A stretch of DNA of 64,000 nt from Sphingobacteriaceae bacterium (GCA_017745075.1 JAGIAD010000001.1:372001-436000), one strand, 5' to 3'; counted from the stretch's first letter, positions 9,545 to 18,106 are shown. Program-made: numbers and translations. Notes: generated by a model not told the origin, from the sequence alone.

Positions 9545-10218
9545 ATATCACCAAATTTATAGCCTATCCCATAAACAGAGCGAAGATAATCTGCTGCCCC
9601 GGCTTCGAGCAGCTTTTTGCGGAGATTTTTAACATGGGTATAAATAAAGTCGAAATCGTCTGACAGGTCCATTTCATCGCCCCACAGGTGCTCGGCCATG
9701 GCATTTTTAGTGACTACCTTATTACGGTTGGAAAGAAAATAAACCAACAGATCAAACTCTTTTTTGGTCAATACCACCTGGTTACCTTTCACCAGGGTTT
9801 TCATGGCCGAAACATCAACAGTTAGCTCATTGAACACAATAACATTATTGCCATCAAAATTCTTTCTGCGCACAATGGCACTCACCCTAGCCTTAAGTTC
9901 TGATAAGTGGAAGGGCTTAACCAGGTAATCGTCGGCACCCAGATCAAGGCCTGCAAGTTTATCATCTAAAGAGTGGCGCGCAGAAATAATCAGTACGCCG
10001 TCTCTTTTTTTCAGCTGTTTAAGCCTGGTTAAGAGTTCCAGCCCTTCCCCACCGGGCAAACCTAAATCCAAAAGGATACAATCGTAACTGTAAAGTGATA
10101 TTTTTTCATTGGCAGCAGCAAAATCTGAAGCGTGTTCACAAATGTTACCTTCTCCGGTAAAATAGGCCAAAATACTTTCCAGTAAAGCAGGTTCATCTTC
10201 AATAACCAGAATTTTCAT
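9541..10218 (-). CDS. OmpR/PhoB-family response regulator
   Basis: The 225-residue protein has an N-terminal receiver domain (acidic pocket EDE at 7-9, phospho-acceptor Asp51 in LLLDLGLPG, Lys in DYLVKPF) and a C-terminal winged helix ending in RSVYGIGYKF, the classic OmpR-family wing. It pairs with the kinase gene that overlaps its 3' end. OmpR-family proteins bind direct repeats spaced 10-11 bp as dimers, and the four promoters at 8037-8068, 10903-10934, 11449-11480 and 12317-12348 carry exactly such repeats, so it is the obvious candidate to bind them (inference). Confidence 0.93.
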   Translation of the reverse strand: MKILVIEDEPALLESILAYFTGEGNICEHASDFAAANEKISLYSYDCILLDLGLPGGEGLELLTRLKQLKKRDGVLIISARHSLDDKLAGLDLGADDYLVKPFHLSELKARVSAIVRRKNFDGNNVIVFNELTVDVSAMKTLVKGNQVVLTKKEFDLLVYFLSNRNKVVTKNAMAEHLWGDEMDLSDDFDFIYTHVKNLRKKLLEAGAADYLRSVYGIGYKFGDI

Positions 10219-10288
10219 TTTGTATCTTTTTTTGTGCTTTTAAAGTAACCATTAAAACCCGAAAGTTAAACACCTGGTTTTTATTAAA

Positions 10289-10882
10289 TCAGATAAAACG
10301 CTGGATAAGCTTTTCTATATTCCGCTCTTTCTTCTTTTGCAGAAACTGCTTTCCATAATCGGTAAAGTACTGGTGACCTGTAAGCATTTTAATGTTAATG
10401 GTGTCCCATTCCCTATGGCTGTAAGCCAAATTAATATTTTCTTCCCATTCCTGTTTCAACCTCAGGGCAAAATCAGTATAAGTTGGCAATGCGAAATGAT
10501 AGAAATCAGCATCACAAATTATTTTTTCTAAAAGAGTATGTGGCAATTGCGGATATTTAGTAGCTAAAATACAGTTCTGCACCAGTTCTATATCTAAACT
10601 ACTTAAACCACTTGTATTTAAGAAAGTGCCGGCCATTTCGGCACTGATGTCCTCATGCCCGATATATTGCTGGCTGTAACCAACATCGTGTAAATAGGCC
10701 GCCAAAGTAAGTACCAACATTTCGTGTTCGCTTACAGCACTGTAGGCTCCAATTATTTTCACGCCTTCTACTACAAGTAAGGTATGTTCGAAATTATGAA
10801 AGTACATGTGTTGCGGAAGCCCGTTTTCTAAAAGCTCCTGCACATAATCTGATACCCGGCTGATCAATATTTTTTCTTCCAC
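10289..10882 (-). CDS. HD-domain phosphohydrolase
   Basis: The 197-residue protein carries an HD domain: paired His29 and His33 in MYFHNFEHT, the His65-Asp66 dyad in AAYLHDVGY and His76 in IGHED. This set supports a metal-dependent phosphohydrolase acting on nucleotides, cyclic dinucleotides or (p)ppGpp-like molecules; the exact substrate cannot be read from sequence. The gene precedes the response-regulator gene by 70 bp on the same strand, so it may be the first gene of an HD-RR-kinase transcript. Its own promoter contains a recognisable, slightly degenerate direct-repeat box, implying feedback control by the same system. Confidence 0.85.
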   Translation of the reverse strand: MEEKILISRVSDYVQELLENGLPQHMYFHNFEHTLLVVEGVKIIGAYSAVSEHEMLVLTLAAYLHDVGYSQQYIGHEDISAEMAGTFLNTSGLSSLDIELVQNCILATKYPQLPHTLLEKIICDADFYHFALPTYTDFALRLKQEWEENINLAYSHREWDTINIKMLTGHQYFTDYGKQFLQKKKERNIEKLIQRFI

Positions 10883-10902
10883 TTACAAAAAAATAGATGC
10901 TA

Positions 10903-10934
10903 CAATATTATAAGTAAAATCTGAAGAAAAACTG
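10903..10934 (-). promoter_or_regulatory. Promoter with 11-bp direct-repeat box for the HD gene (and perhaps the two-component genes)
   Basis: Minus strand: CAGTTTT (10934-10928), TCTT, CAGATTT (10923-10917), six bases, then TAATATTG (10910-10903). Spacing is identical to the other three boxes although the half-sites are more degenerate. Confidence 0.6.
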
Positions 10935-10990
10935 TAGCATCATATTTACCGGCTATTATCGTAACGTATAAATTTTAGCCTGTAGCGATA

Positions 10991-11432
10991 ACGGTTTGTG
11001 ACGACACAAATTATGGCAATATAGAAATAAATGCACTTGCTTAAGTGAACTTACCTGTCTTAGGTGATAAAATCAATGTAAACGGTTCGTGTGACGACAC
11101 AATCTATGTAATATGGACTATGTAATATGGAAAAAAACTTACTGCTTAAGTGAGTTTACCTGTCTCAGGTGGTAAAATCAATGTAAACGGTTCGTGTGGC
11201 GACACAATCTATGTAATATGGACTATGTAATATGGACTATGTAATATGGACTATGTAATATGGAAAAAAACTTACTGCTTAAGTGAGTTTACCTGTCTCA
11301 GGTGGTAAAATCAATGTAAACGGTTCGTGTGATGACACAATTGATGTAATATGGAAAAAACGTATCGCTTAAGTGAGCTTACCTGTCTCAGGTGGTAAAA
11401 TCAATGTAAACGATTCGTGACGAAACAAACCA
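10991..11432. repeat. Tandem repeat array with nested 14-bp repeats
   Basis: Four head-to-tail units lie at 10991-11081, 11082-11186, 11187-11319 and 11320-11409 (91, 105, 133 and 90 bp), plus a partial fifth unit to about 11432. Each starts ACGGTTYGTG and ends AAAATCAATGTAA. Units differ mainly by the copy number of a 14-bp repeat, CTATGTAATATGGA (one, two or four copies), as expected from slippage. Each unit can form several small hairpins: GTGT/ACAC, CTTAC/GTGAG and ACCTG-TCT-CAGGT. The unit lengths are not multiples of three, so it is not a coding repeat. It fills the space between the divergent HD and lipoprotein promoters. Confidence 0.9.
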
Positions 11433-11448
11433 TGGTTTCTATCAACTT

Positions 11449-11480
11449 CAGAATTGCTACAGAATTGAAACTTATATTTA
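11449..11480 (+). promoter_or_regulatory. Promoter with 11-bp direct-repeat box for the lipoprotein gene
   Basis: CAGAATT (11449-11455), GCTA, CAGAATT (11460-11466), GAAACT, then the -7-like TATATTTA (11473-11480). The start codon is 44 nt further on. Apart from the 4-nt spacer and two bases of the -7 box it matches 12317-12348. Confidence 0.75.
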
Positions 11481-11524
11481 AGATCAGTCACTAACCAAAT
11501 CTGATATCCTTAAAATCAAACAAA

Positions 11525-12238
11525 ATGAAAAAACTTTACCAAATTACCAGCGCACTGCTCATGGTAGTGCTTTTTATGGCTTGTACGAAAAAAGAAGTAG
11601 CCACCGACACCAAATTGAGTTATAGCTTTAGCGCCAGTAACTTAAATGCTTCGTTAAGCAGTAATGCAAGTGCAAGTGCAAGTGGTGCTGTGGTAGCAGC
11701 CGGCACAAACGGAAGCATAAACTGGACTACGGCAAGTGTTAATGTTGCCAAAATCGAATTCAGTGCCACCAAATCAGGTAGTGGAGCAATTAGTCTCGAA
11801 ACCAAAAACCTTTACCTGGTTAATGCTTTAAAACCCGATTCCTTATCAGGCACTGTTTCTTTAGCATCGGGGGTGTATGAAAACAACCAATTTAACCTAA
11901 CCCTGGCCAGTTCATTAACCAACCCGCCTTTGTTATTAACCGGAACTTATATTGAAGCTTCGGGAACAAAAATCCCGGTAAGGTTCGAAATGAACCAGGC
12001 ACAAGTGGTTAAACTTGAAGCTAAAAGAGTGGAAGTTACCGCCGGAACATATGTGGCTAAAGTTACGGTACAACTTAATGCACTGGTAACCGGACTAACT
12101 GCAAGCGATTTCGGGCAAACCACCCGCACCGGCACCAATAACATGATTATTATTTCGAGTACGATTAATAGGGCATTATATGAAAAATTAGTTGCCCGCT
12201 TTACTTCAACCCTAAGTGTTGATTTTTCAAAGCAATAA
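11525..12238 (+). CDS. Small exported lipoprotein of unknown function
   Basis: The 237-residue protein begins with a lipoprotein signal (VVLFMACTKK, lipidated Cys near residue 20). The mature part is rich in Ser, Ala, Thr and Asn with alternating hydrophobic residues, which suggests beta structure. An early low-complexity stretch (SSNASASASG) may be a linker. I do not recognise a family with certainty; it vaguely recalls Bacteroidota lipoproteins of DUF4382 type. It would sit at the outer or inner membrane surface. It has its own promoter carrying the direct-repeat box shared with the envelope regulon and is followed by a hairpin at 12248-12309. Confidence 0.75.
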   Translation: MKKLYQITSALLMVVLFMACTKKEVATDTKLSYSFSASNLNASLSSNASASASGAVVAAGTNGSINWTTASVNVAKIEFSATKSGSGAISLETKNLYLVNALKPDSLSGTVSLASGVYENNQFNLTLASSLTNPPLLLTGTYIEASGTKIPVRFEMNQAQVVKLEAKRVEVTAGTYVAKVTVQLNALVTGLTASDFGQTTRTGTNNMIIISSTINRALYEKLVARFTSTLSVDFSKQ

Positions 12239-12247
12239 CAACATCAG

Positions 12248-12309
12248 GTTAGCGAGGCATTAATGAATTGTTAATTTAAAGCATTAATACTAATTTCGCC
12301 TCGCTAACC
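12248..12309 (+). terminator. Inverted repeat downstream of the lipoprotein gene
   Basis: Arms GGTTAGCGAGGC (12248-12259) and GCCTCGCTAACC (12298-12309) are perfectly complementary over 12 bp, around an AT-rich loop with ATTAAT repeats. There is no T-run after the second arm, so it may be a processing or attenuation element rather than a classical terminator. Confidence 0.55.
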
Positions 12310-12316
12310 AAACATT

Positions 12317-12348
12317 CAGAATTCCTTCAGAATTGAAACTTACATTTG
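12317..12348 (+). promoter_or_regulatory. Promoter with 11-bp direct-repeat box for the LtaS-like gene
   Basis: CAGAATT (12317-12323), CCTT, CAGAATT (12328-12334), GAAACT, then a perfect -7 box TACATTTG (12341-12348). The -7 box overlaps the earliest possible start of the downstream frame (TTG at 12346), which rules that start out. Confidence 0.8.
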
Positions 12349-12405
12349 CCTCGCAAAAAACAAGGTCATGCAGGTAAGTTTCGACCGTTGGAACACCGCC
12401 CAATT

Positions 12406-14337
12406 ATGAGCATTAAAGAAAAAACAAATAAACTATTAGAAAACAGGTTCGGCCCCGCTTTTCTTGCTACCCTATTATTATGTAGCATTTCGTTATTAAC
12501 CCGCATAACCCTGTTAATTTACAGTGCTCCTTCTTTCGACTGGTCTGTTCTAAACCTCCTAAAAGTTTTTCTTATTGGCCTATTTTATGACCTCGCTGCT
12601 GCATCATTTGCCATCATTCCGATTGTAATTTATTTATGGTTAATGCCTTCGAAATGGTATGTGCGTAAATTCAACAAGGTATTATTGTTTATCTATTTTT
12701 TCTTCGTTGTTTTCACGCTTATTTTCAATGCCATTTCCGAATGGTTCTTTTGGGAGGAATTCTCTGTACGTTACAATTTTATAGCGGTAGATTATCTTGT
12801 GTATACCACAGAAGTAATCGGAAATATCCGTCAATCGTATCCCATAAACAGTATTATCGTAGGCCTGGTGATTGTTACAGCCCTTATTGTTTATTTTTTA
12901 CGAAATTACATCACACAATCAACCACCAACAAAAGCACTTTTGGCAAAAGGACAAAAACGGCATTGGTACTTTTATGCCTGCCGGTATTTACTTATTTCT
13001 GCGTAAGCCATAAATTAAAATACCTCAGCAGCAATCAATATGTAAACGAACTTTCGGGCAATGGCATGTACGATTTTGGCTTTGCTTTCTGGAACAATCA
13101 ACTCGATTATAATACTTTTTACAAAACACTTCCGATTAAAAAAGCGGAGTCGATTCTTAGCCATTTATTACAGGAAGATCCGGCCTCAACATTCAAAAAT
13201 ACTTCAAGAAACATCAATAATCCAGGCACAGAAAACAGGATGAACGTGGTGCTGATTAGTGTTGAAAGTTTAAGTGCAGAGTTTTTGAGCACTTTTGGCA
13301 ATACACAGCACATTACACCACAGCTCGATTCGCTGGCCAAACAGGGTTTACTGTTTAGCAATCTATACGCTTCGGGAACGCGGACGGTACGCGGTTTGGA
13401 AGCGCTTTCGCTCTGCATCCCCCCAACACCTGGTCAGTCAATTGTTAAACGCCCTGATAACCATAACCTTTTTACACTGGGCAGCATATTCCGGGCAAAT
13501 GGCTATAACAGCCGGTTTATTTATGGCGGTTACGGGTATTTCGATAACATGAACGAGTTTTTCTCTAATAATGGCTATGAAGTAACAGATAGAAGTGCAT
13601 TAAAAGATAGTGAAATTCACTATTCGAACATATGGGGCGTTGCTGATGAAGATCTTTTTACGCTATCATTGCGTGAGCTCGACAAAGACTACAAAAACAA
13701 AAAGCCATTTTTTGCCCATATTATGACGGTTTCGAACCATCGTCCCTATACCTATCCTGAAGGAAGGATCGATATTCCGTCGCATACAGGCAGAGAGGGT
13801 GCTGTGAAATACACCGATTACGCAATCGGAAAATTTATCCGCGAAGCGAAACAGAAACCATGGTTTTCGAATACTTTGTTTGTTATCGTAGCGGATCATT
13901 GTGCTTCAAGTGCAGGTAAAGTCGAACTTCCGGTAGATAAGTACCACATCCCAATGATTTTTTACAGTCCGGGGCATATTCAACCCGGTAAATTCGAGAA
14001 ATTAACGGCGCAGATTGATATCGGCCCAAGTATTTTAGGCTATCTGAACTTTAGTTACGACAGTAAATTTTTCGGACAGAATGTATTTAAAATGAAAGAT
14101 AGTGATGAAAGGGCTTTTATCAGTACCTATCAAAGTTTGGGCTATATCAAAAACAACAAATTGGTCATTCTCGATCCCAATAAAAAAGTAGCAACCTATA
14201 AGCCAGATTTTACAACGGGAAGCGCAGTAAACATAGCTCCAGATCAGAAATTGATCGATGAAGCAATTTCCAATTATCAGATGGCTTCTTACCTATATCA
14301 AAACGGGCTGTATGGTTTTGATTCTAAAAAGAAATAA
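12406..14337 (+). CDS. LtaS-like membrane-anchored sulfatase/phosphotransferase (LTA synthase family)
   Basis: The 643-residue protein has five predicted membrane helices in the first 200 residues, then a periplasmic sulfatase-fold domain. Metal and catalytic positions are visible: VVLISVESLS (Glu287), SGTRTVRGLEA (nucleophile Thr325 or Thr327) and IVADHCASS (Asp-His). The family transfers phospho-glycerol or phosphoethanolamine groups to glycolipids or glycans. In Gram-negative Bacteroidota the acceptor is unknown; modification of envelope lipids is a reasonable inference. The ATG at 12406 is chosen because the frame upstream overlaps the -7 promoter element. Co-regulation with PAP2 and an RND pump through the shared promoter box fits an envelope-modification circuit. 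Confidence 0.88.
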   Translation: MSIKEKTNKLLENRFGPAFLATLLLCSISLLTRITLLIYSAPSFDWSVLNLLKVFLIGLFYDLAAASFAIIPIVIYLWLMPSKWYVRKFNKVLLFIYFFFVVFTLIFNAISEWFFWEEFSVRYNFIAVDYLVYTTEVIGNIRQSYPINSIIVGLVIVTALIVYFLRNYITQSTTNKSTFGKRTKTALVLLCLPVFTYFCVSHKLKYLSSNQYVNELSGNGMYDFGFAFWNNQLDYNTFYKTLPIKKAESILSHLLQEDPASTFKNTSRNINNPGTENRMNVVLISVESLSAEFLSTFGNTQHITPQLDSLAKQGLLFSNLYASGTRTVRGLEALSLCIPPTPGQSIVKRPDNHNLFTLGSIFRANGYNSRFIYGGYGYFDNMNEFFSNNGYEVTDRSALKDSEIHYSNIWGVADEDLFTLSLRELDKDYKNKKPFFAHIMTVSNHRPYTYPEGRIDIPSHTGREGAVKYTDYAIGKFIREAKQKPWFSNTLFVIVADHCASSAGKVELPVDKYHIPMIFYSPGHIQPGKFEKLTAQIDIGPSILGYLNFSYDSKFFGQNVFKMKDSDERAFISTYQSLGYIKNNKLVILDPNKKVATYKPDFTTGSAVNIAPDQKLIDEAISNYQMASYLYQNGLYGFDSKKK

Positions 14338-14909
14338 TGCAGCTTGGCTATCTCTTTTACTGTGTTTTTTATCTTATTACTTTAAAATCATTTAACTACG
14401 TCTCAATTTTCTAATTAATGATATAGGGTTTTAGCATAAGTATAAATGTCATCTTGATGGGTAATTTATTTTATAAAATCAATATGAATGATATTTTTAC
14501 CCTACTGCGCAGTCTTGCCTCGGCTCGCCGCCGCCGAAAGGCTCTTTCTTTTTGGCATTAAAAAGAAACAAAAAATGCCGGCTGAAAATTTTTCTTTCAA
14601 AGTCAGTGGTATGGCTAGGTTAGTGGAATCCGAAAAATTTATTAGGCCGGGTTTAAGTGAACGGAGATGCTGTGCTGTGGCTTAGTTGGGTGGAAATGCA
14701 GACGTTAAGGTAATATATTAAATTAATAAGTTACCAAATAACGTCAATGGTAGCACGTCCCCTCCTGTCTAAAAATATGCAAAGATTTCTCCCTTAATTG
14801 GTGTTGTATTTGTCCTTATTGAAACAAGGCAAAAAGAATGGTTCTTTCATACAGACATATTTTTTTATTAGGAACAAAAATGCCATATTAACATTTCATT
14901 TGAAACACC
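14338..14909. other. Intergenic region with repeat-derived sequence
   Basis: No gene is supported. 14459-14486 is a diverged copy of the 30-nt repeat (1660-1689, 59754-59783). The following stretch to about 14700 (GAAAGGCTCTTTC...AAAAAGAAACAAAAAA) looks like the common Bacteroidota intergenic repeat remnant, and the 65-residue open frame over it is not credible. 14700-14909 should contain the promoter of the YeeE-like pair. Confidence 0.6.
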
Positions 14910-15467
14910 ATGATTGATTTAATTAAACAGCCCTGGCCCTGGTATTTCTCGGGCATCATGATCGTACTCATTATGCTCATTTTACTTTTTTTCGGAAAGT
15001 CATTCGGCTTTTCATCAAACCTTCGCACCATGTGCACAATAGCCGGAGCTGGCAAAAAAGTAAAGTTTTTCGATTTTAACTGGAAAGACCAGGTCTGGAA
15101 CCTCATGTTCCTCATCGGTTCTGTAATAGGTGGATTTATCGCCACAAACTACCTCAGTAATCCGGCTCCCGTAAAATTATCTGCTGCTACCGTTGCCGAT
15201 TTAAATCAGCTGGGCGTTAAGTTCGACGGCGGCCTGAATCCAAACAGCTTATTTTCGTTAGCGGCCCTGAAAGATATCAAAACGTTAATTATTTTACTTG
15301 TAGGCGGTTTATTGGTTGGTTTTGGATCTCGCTATGCGGGTGGATGCACTTCCGGTCACGCCATATCCGGACTTTCTAATTTACAACTACCCTCGTTGGT
15401 TGCGGTAATTGGTTTCTTTATCGGCGGCCTTGTAATGACTTACCTCATTATGCCTTTTATCTTTTAA
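14910..15467 (+). CDS. YeeE/YedE family transporter subunit 1 (thiosulfate/sulfur-compound uptake)
   Basis: The 185-residue, four-helix membrane protein contains the family signature RYAGGCTSGHAISG with the conserved Cys near residue 147. YeeE/YedE proteins import thiosulfate or related sulfur species, relaying the substrate along conserved cysteines. In many bacteria the transporter is split into two short proteins, as here: the partner gene starts 10 bp downstream. The N-terminus (IKQPWPWYFSG) is typical of the first half. Substrate is inferred from the family. Confidence 0.88.
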   Translation: MIDLIKQPWPWYFSGIMIVLIMLILLFFGKSFGFSSNLRTMCTIAGAGKKVKFFDFNWKDQVWNLMFLIGSVIGGFIATNYLSNPAPVKLSAATVADLNQLGVKFDGGLNPNSLFSLAALKDIKTLIILLVGGLLVGFGSRYAGGCTSGHAISGLSNLQLPSLVAVIGFFIGGLVMTYLIMPFIF

Positions 15468-15477
15468 AATCATAAAA

Positions 15478-15891
15478 ATGAAATTCGTAAAATATATTCT
15501 TACCGGTATACTTTTTGGTATCATCATGACTAAATCTGAAGCGGTTTCCTGGTACAGGATCCAGGAAATGTTCCGTTTCCAATCTTTCCACATGTATGGC
15601 ATTATTGGTACGGCTGTTTTACTCGGTATAATAGCCGTATGGCTGATTAAAAAATTCAAAGCCAAAGACATTGCCGGAAAGCCCATCACCTTTCACGATA
15701 AAGACAAGGCCTATATTAAATACATACTTGGTGGCACTATTTTTGGCTTGGGCTGGGCGCTAACAGGTGCATGTCCCGGTCCTATATTTGTAAATTTAGG
15801 CAGCGGATACGCCGGCATGGCAATCGTCATATTAGGAGCCTTGCTCGGCACCTATATTTACGGTGTAATTAAAAATAAACTCCCCCACTAA
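15478..15891 (+). CDS. YeeE/YedE family transporter subunit 2 (DUF6691)
   Basis: The 137-residue membrane protein has three to four helices and the second-half signature WALTGACPGPIFVNLGSG with its conserved Cys. It pairs with the product of the gene 10 bp upstream to form a complete sulfur-compound transporter. Starts KFVKYILTGILFG, matching DUF6691 proteins. No sulfur-oxidation gene is adjacent, so the imported sulfur may feed biosynthesis or detoxification. Confidence 0.88.
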   Translation: MKFVKYILTGILFGIIMTKSEAVSWYRIQEMFRFQSFHMYGIIGTAVLLGIIAVWLIKKFKAKDIAGKPITFHDKDKAYIKYILGGTIFGLGWALTGACPGPIFVNLGSGYAGMAIVILGALLGTYIYGVIKNKLPH

Positions 15892-15956
15892 TGCCTCACT
15901 ACCCTTCTCTCGTAGTATAAAATGTAAGCAATTATCAATCAGGCATAAAAAACGGG

Positions 15957-15995
15957 TTGACATCAAATTAGTAAGGAAAAAATGCAGTATTTTTG
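15957..15995 (+). promoter_or_regulatory. Promoter of the LOV kinase gene
   Basis: TTGACA begins at 15957 and an exact -7 box TATTTTTG lies at 15988-15995. The spacing is a little long for the Bacteroidota -33/-7 arrangement, so the -33 call is weaker than the -7 call. Confidence 0.5.
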
Positions 15996-16085
15996 AAGAA
16001 AACAAAGATTCCTCATCAAAAACTTTAAATCTTTAAAAACTAAATTGGGTAGTGTATCGTTTATAAAAAAATAAATTTTAACGGT

Positions 16086-17615
16086 TTGGGTAAAGAAAAT
16101 CATATCAATACGAAAAAAATAAATGTGCCATTGGACCTTGGGGTACTTTATAAGGTTTTGGATGCATCGGTTACTGGAATTGTGATTACCGATAATCTTT
16201 TGCCAGATAATCCTATTATTTACTGTAACCCCGCTTTCGAAAAAATCTCAGGATATATAAGAAGTGAGATCATTGGCCATAACTGCCGGTTCCTTCAAGG
16301 TAAAGACCGCCAGCAGTCAGAACGCAAGATAATTTCAACGGCACTTGGCAAAGGAGAAAGCTGTACCGTAGAAATCAGAAACTATACCAAAAAAGGAAAG
16401 TTATTCTATAACGAACTGTATATCTCTCCGGTTAAAGACGAAAGTGGCCAGATTACGCATTTTATCGGGATACAAAATGATGTATCTTCAAGGCGAAAAT
16501 CACAGCAGGAACTCGAACTTGTACAACAGGAAACCGAGCGTAAAGTTGAAGAAAGAACCAGGATGTACCGGGAGAGCCAGGAATACTTAAGCAGTATTGT
16601 AGAAACCATCCGGGAGAGCCTGCTTGTAATGGACAAAGATTACAAGGTTTTAACTGCCAATAACCATTTTCTCAATACGTTTAAGGTTTCTATAAATGAA
16701 ACAAAGGGTAAATTGCTTTACGATCTGGGCAATGGCCAATGGAATATCCCGGAGCTAAAAAAACTGATGGAAGAAATTCTTCCTACCAACAATCCTGTAT
16801 TAGATTTTGAGGTAAAACATGACTTTCCGCATATTGGCAAAAAACTGATGTTGCTCAATGCTCACCGTATTGAGCTCGAAGGCCGGTATAAAGATTGGAT
16901 CTTGCTCGCAATTGAGGATATTACCGATCAGCGGGCACTGCAACAGCGTAAGGACGATTTTCTTTCTATAGCCAGCCACGAGCTTAAAACGCCATTAACC
17001 ACTATTGTTGGCTATATGCAGTTGATGGAAAGGATGATGCCTGAAAATGCAAGCAATAAATTCAAAGGGATTGTAGAAAAAACCGGAAAATATGTTCAGC
17101 GCCTTAATCAGTTATTATCAGAACTTTTGGATGTATCCAGAATCCAGACCGGAAACATCACCCTTCACCAGGAAGAATTCGATTTTGATAAAATGGTGGC
17201 TGATGCCATTGAGAGTATCAGGGCGGCAACGCCATCAAGAAAGATATCTCTTACAGGGAAGATAGGCAGGAATTTCACTGGAGATGAATCCCATCTCATC
17301 CAGGTTATTTCCAACTTATTGAGCAATGCAATCAAATACTCTGCTGATAATACCCCAATCGAAGTCCAGGTGTCTTCCATCAGCGATTTCATCAAGGTAT
17401 CTGTTACCGATAGAGGAATGGGCATTAGCGAGGATGAGCTGAGTAATATTTTTGATCGTTTCTACCGCGTAGGTGAAGTACAGAAACATTATCCCGGAAT
17501 GGGAATCGGGCTTTACCTCTGCCAGCAGATTATTACCAACCACGGCGGCACAATATGGGCCGAAAGTCAGAAAAACGTTGGCTCAACGTTCAATTTTACA
17601 TTGCCAATGCATTAA
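16086..17615 (+). CDS. LOV-PAS sensor histidine kinase (blue-light receptor candidate)
   Basis: The 509-residue soluble kinase starts (TTG) with a PAS domain carrying the LOV signature GHNCRFLQG. Its Cys67 is in the position that forms the flavin-cysteinyl adduct on blue-light absorption. A coiled-coil linker (about 135-165), a second PAS domain (about 167-285), a HisKA domain (SIASHELKTPL, His298) and an ATPase domain ending in PGMGIGLYLCQQI follow. It has no membrane helices, so it acts in the cytoplasm. The single-domain response regulator 17 bp downstream is its obvious partner. No ATG precedes the LOV fold; TTG at 16086 or GTG a few codons later are the only options. Confidence 0.9.
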   Translation: MGKENHINTKKINVPLDLGVLYKVLDASVTGIVITDNLLPDNPIIYCNPAFEKISGYIRSEIIGHNCRFLQGKDRQQSERKIISTALGKGESCTVEIRNYTKKGKLFYNELYISPVKDESGQITHFIGIQNDVSSRRKSQQELELVQQETERKVEERTRMYRESQEYLSSIVETIRESLLVMDKDYKVLTANNHFLNTFKVSINETKGKLLYDLGNGQWNIPELKKLMEEILPTNNPVLDFEVKHDFPHIGKKLMLLNAHRIELEGRYKDWILLAIEDITDQRALQQRKDDFLSIASHELKTPLTTIVGYMQLMERMMPENASNKFKGIVEKTGKYVQRLNQLLSELLDVSRIQTGNITLHQEEFDFDKMVADAIESIRAATPSRKISLTGKIGRNFTGDESHLIQVISNLLSNAIKYSADNTPIEVQVSSISDFIKVSVTDRGMGISEDELSNIFDRFYRVGEVQKHYPGMGIGLYLCQQIITNHGGTIWAESQKNVGSTFNFTLPMH

Positions 17616-17632
17616 TTAGCCCTTATTAAAAT

Positions 17633-17998
17633 ATGAAATATAAAAAAATTCTGGTTTGTGATGACGATCAGGGCATATTGGAAATGCTTGAGCTGTTGCT
17701 GGAAGAAGATGGTTACCAGGTAGTGCTTGAACCGAACAGCGTAAACGCACTTAAAACCATAGAGCGGGAATCTCCGGATCTCATTCTTTTGGATATCTGG
17801 ATGCCTATGATATCAGGTGATCAGATTTTAAGGGCATTAAGAGATAATCATAAAATCTCTTCAATTCCGGTATTGATGTATTCTGCGAGTACTGATGGTA
17901 AAAACATTGCTGAAAGCTGTGGAGCAGACAGTTATATTTCCAAGCCTTTTGATCTCACTGTGTTGCTTGAAAAAATTGAAGAACTGCTTAAGGCATAA
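17633..17998 (+). CDS. Single-domain response regulator (CheY-like)
   Basis: The 121-residue protein is a stand-alone receiver: acidic pocket DDD at 10-12, phospho-acceptor Asp54 in LILLDIWMP, Thr/Ser switch in YSAST and Lys in YISKPF. It has no output domain, so it must signal through protein contacts or act as a phosphate sink. It follows the LOV kinase gene by 17 bp and is closed by a strong terminator, so the two form a light-responsive pair. Confidence 0.93.
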   Translation: MKYKKILVCDDDQGILEMLELLLEEDGYQVVLEPNSVNALKTIERESPDLILLDIWMPMISGDQILRALRDNHKISSIPVLMYSASTDGKNIAESCGADSYISKPFDLTVLLEKIEELLKA

Positions 17999-18033
17999 AT
18001 CATGAATCTAAATCCCAGGTTGGATGAAAAAGC

Positions 18034-18078
18034 AATAAAAAACGACAATTTTCGATGTGAAAATTGTCGTTTTTTATT
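18034..18078 (+). terminator. Intrinsic terminator after the LOV kinase/regulator operon
   Basis: Perfect 20-bp stem (18034-18053 with 18059-18078) built on CGACAATTTTC, with a GATGT loop and a T-rich second arm. It can work in both directions. Confidence 0.92.
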
Positions 18079-18106
18079 AATTGGGTCTTAATTTCGTTAT
18101 TGCGAA

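Noticed and set aside
10991..11432. CRISPR array
   Set aside because: Repeats are 90 bp or more, head-to-tail, without unique spacers, and no cas genes are near.
14488..14685. 65-codon plus-strand frame
   Set aside because: Built from a common intergenic repeat containing CTCTTTC...AAAAAGAAAC; no protein-like pattern.
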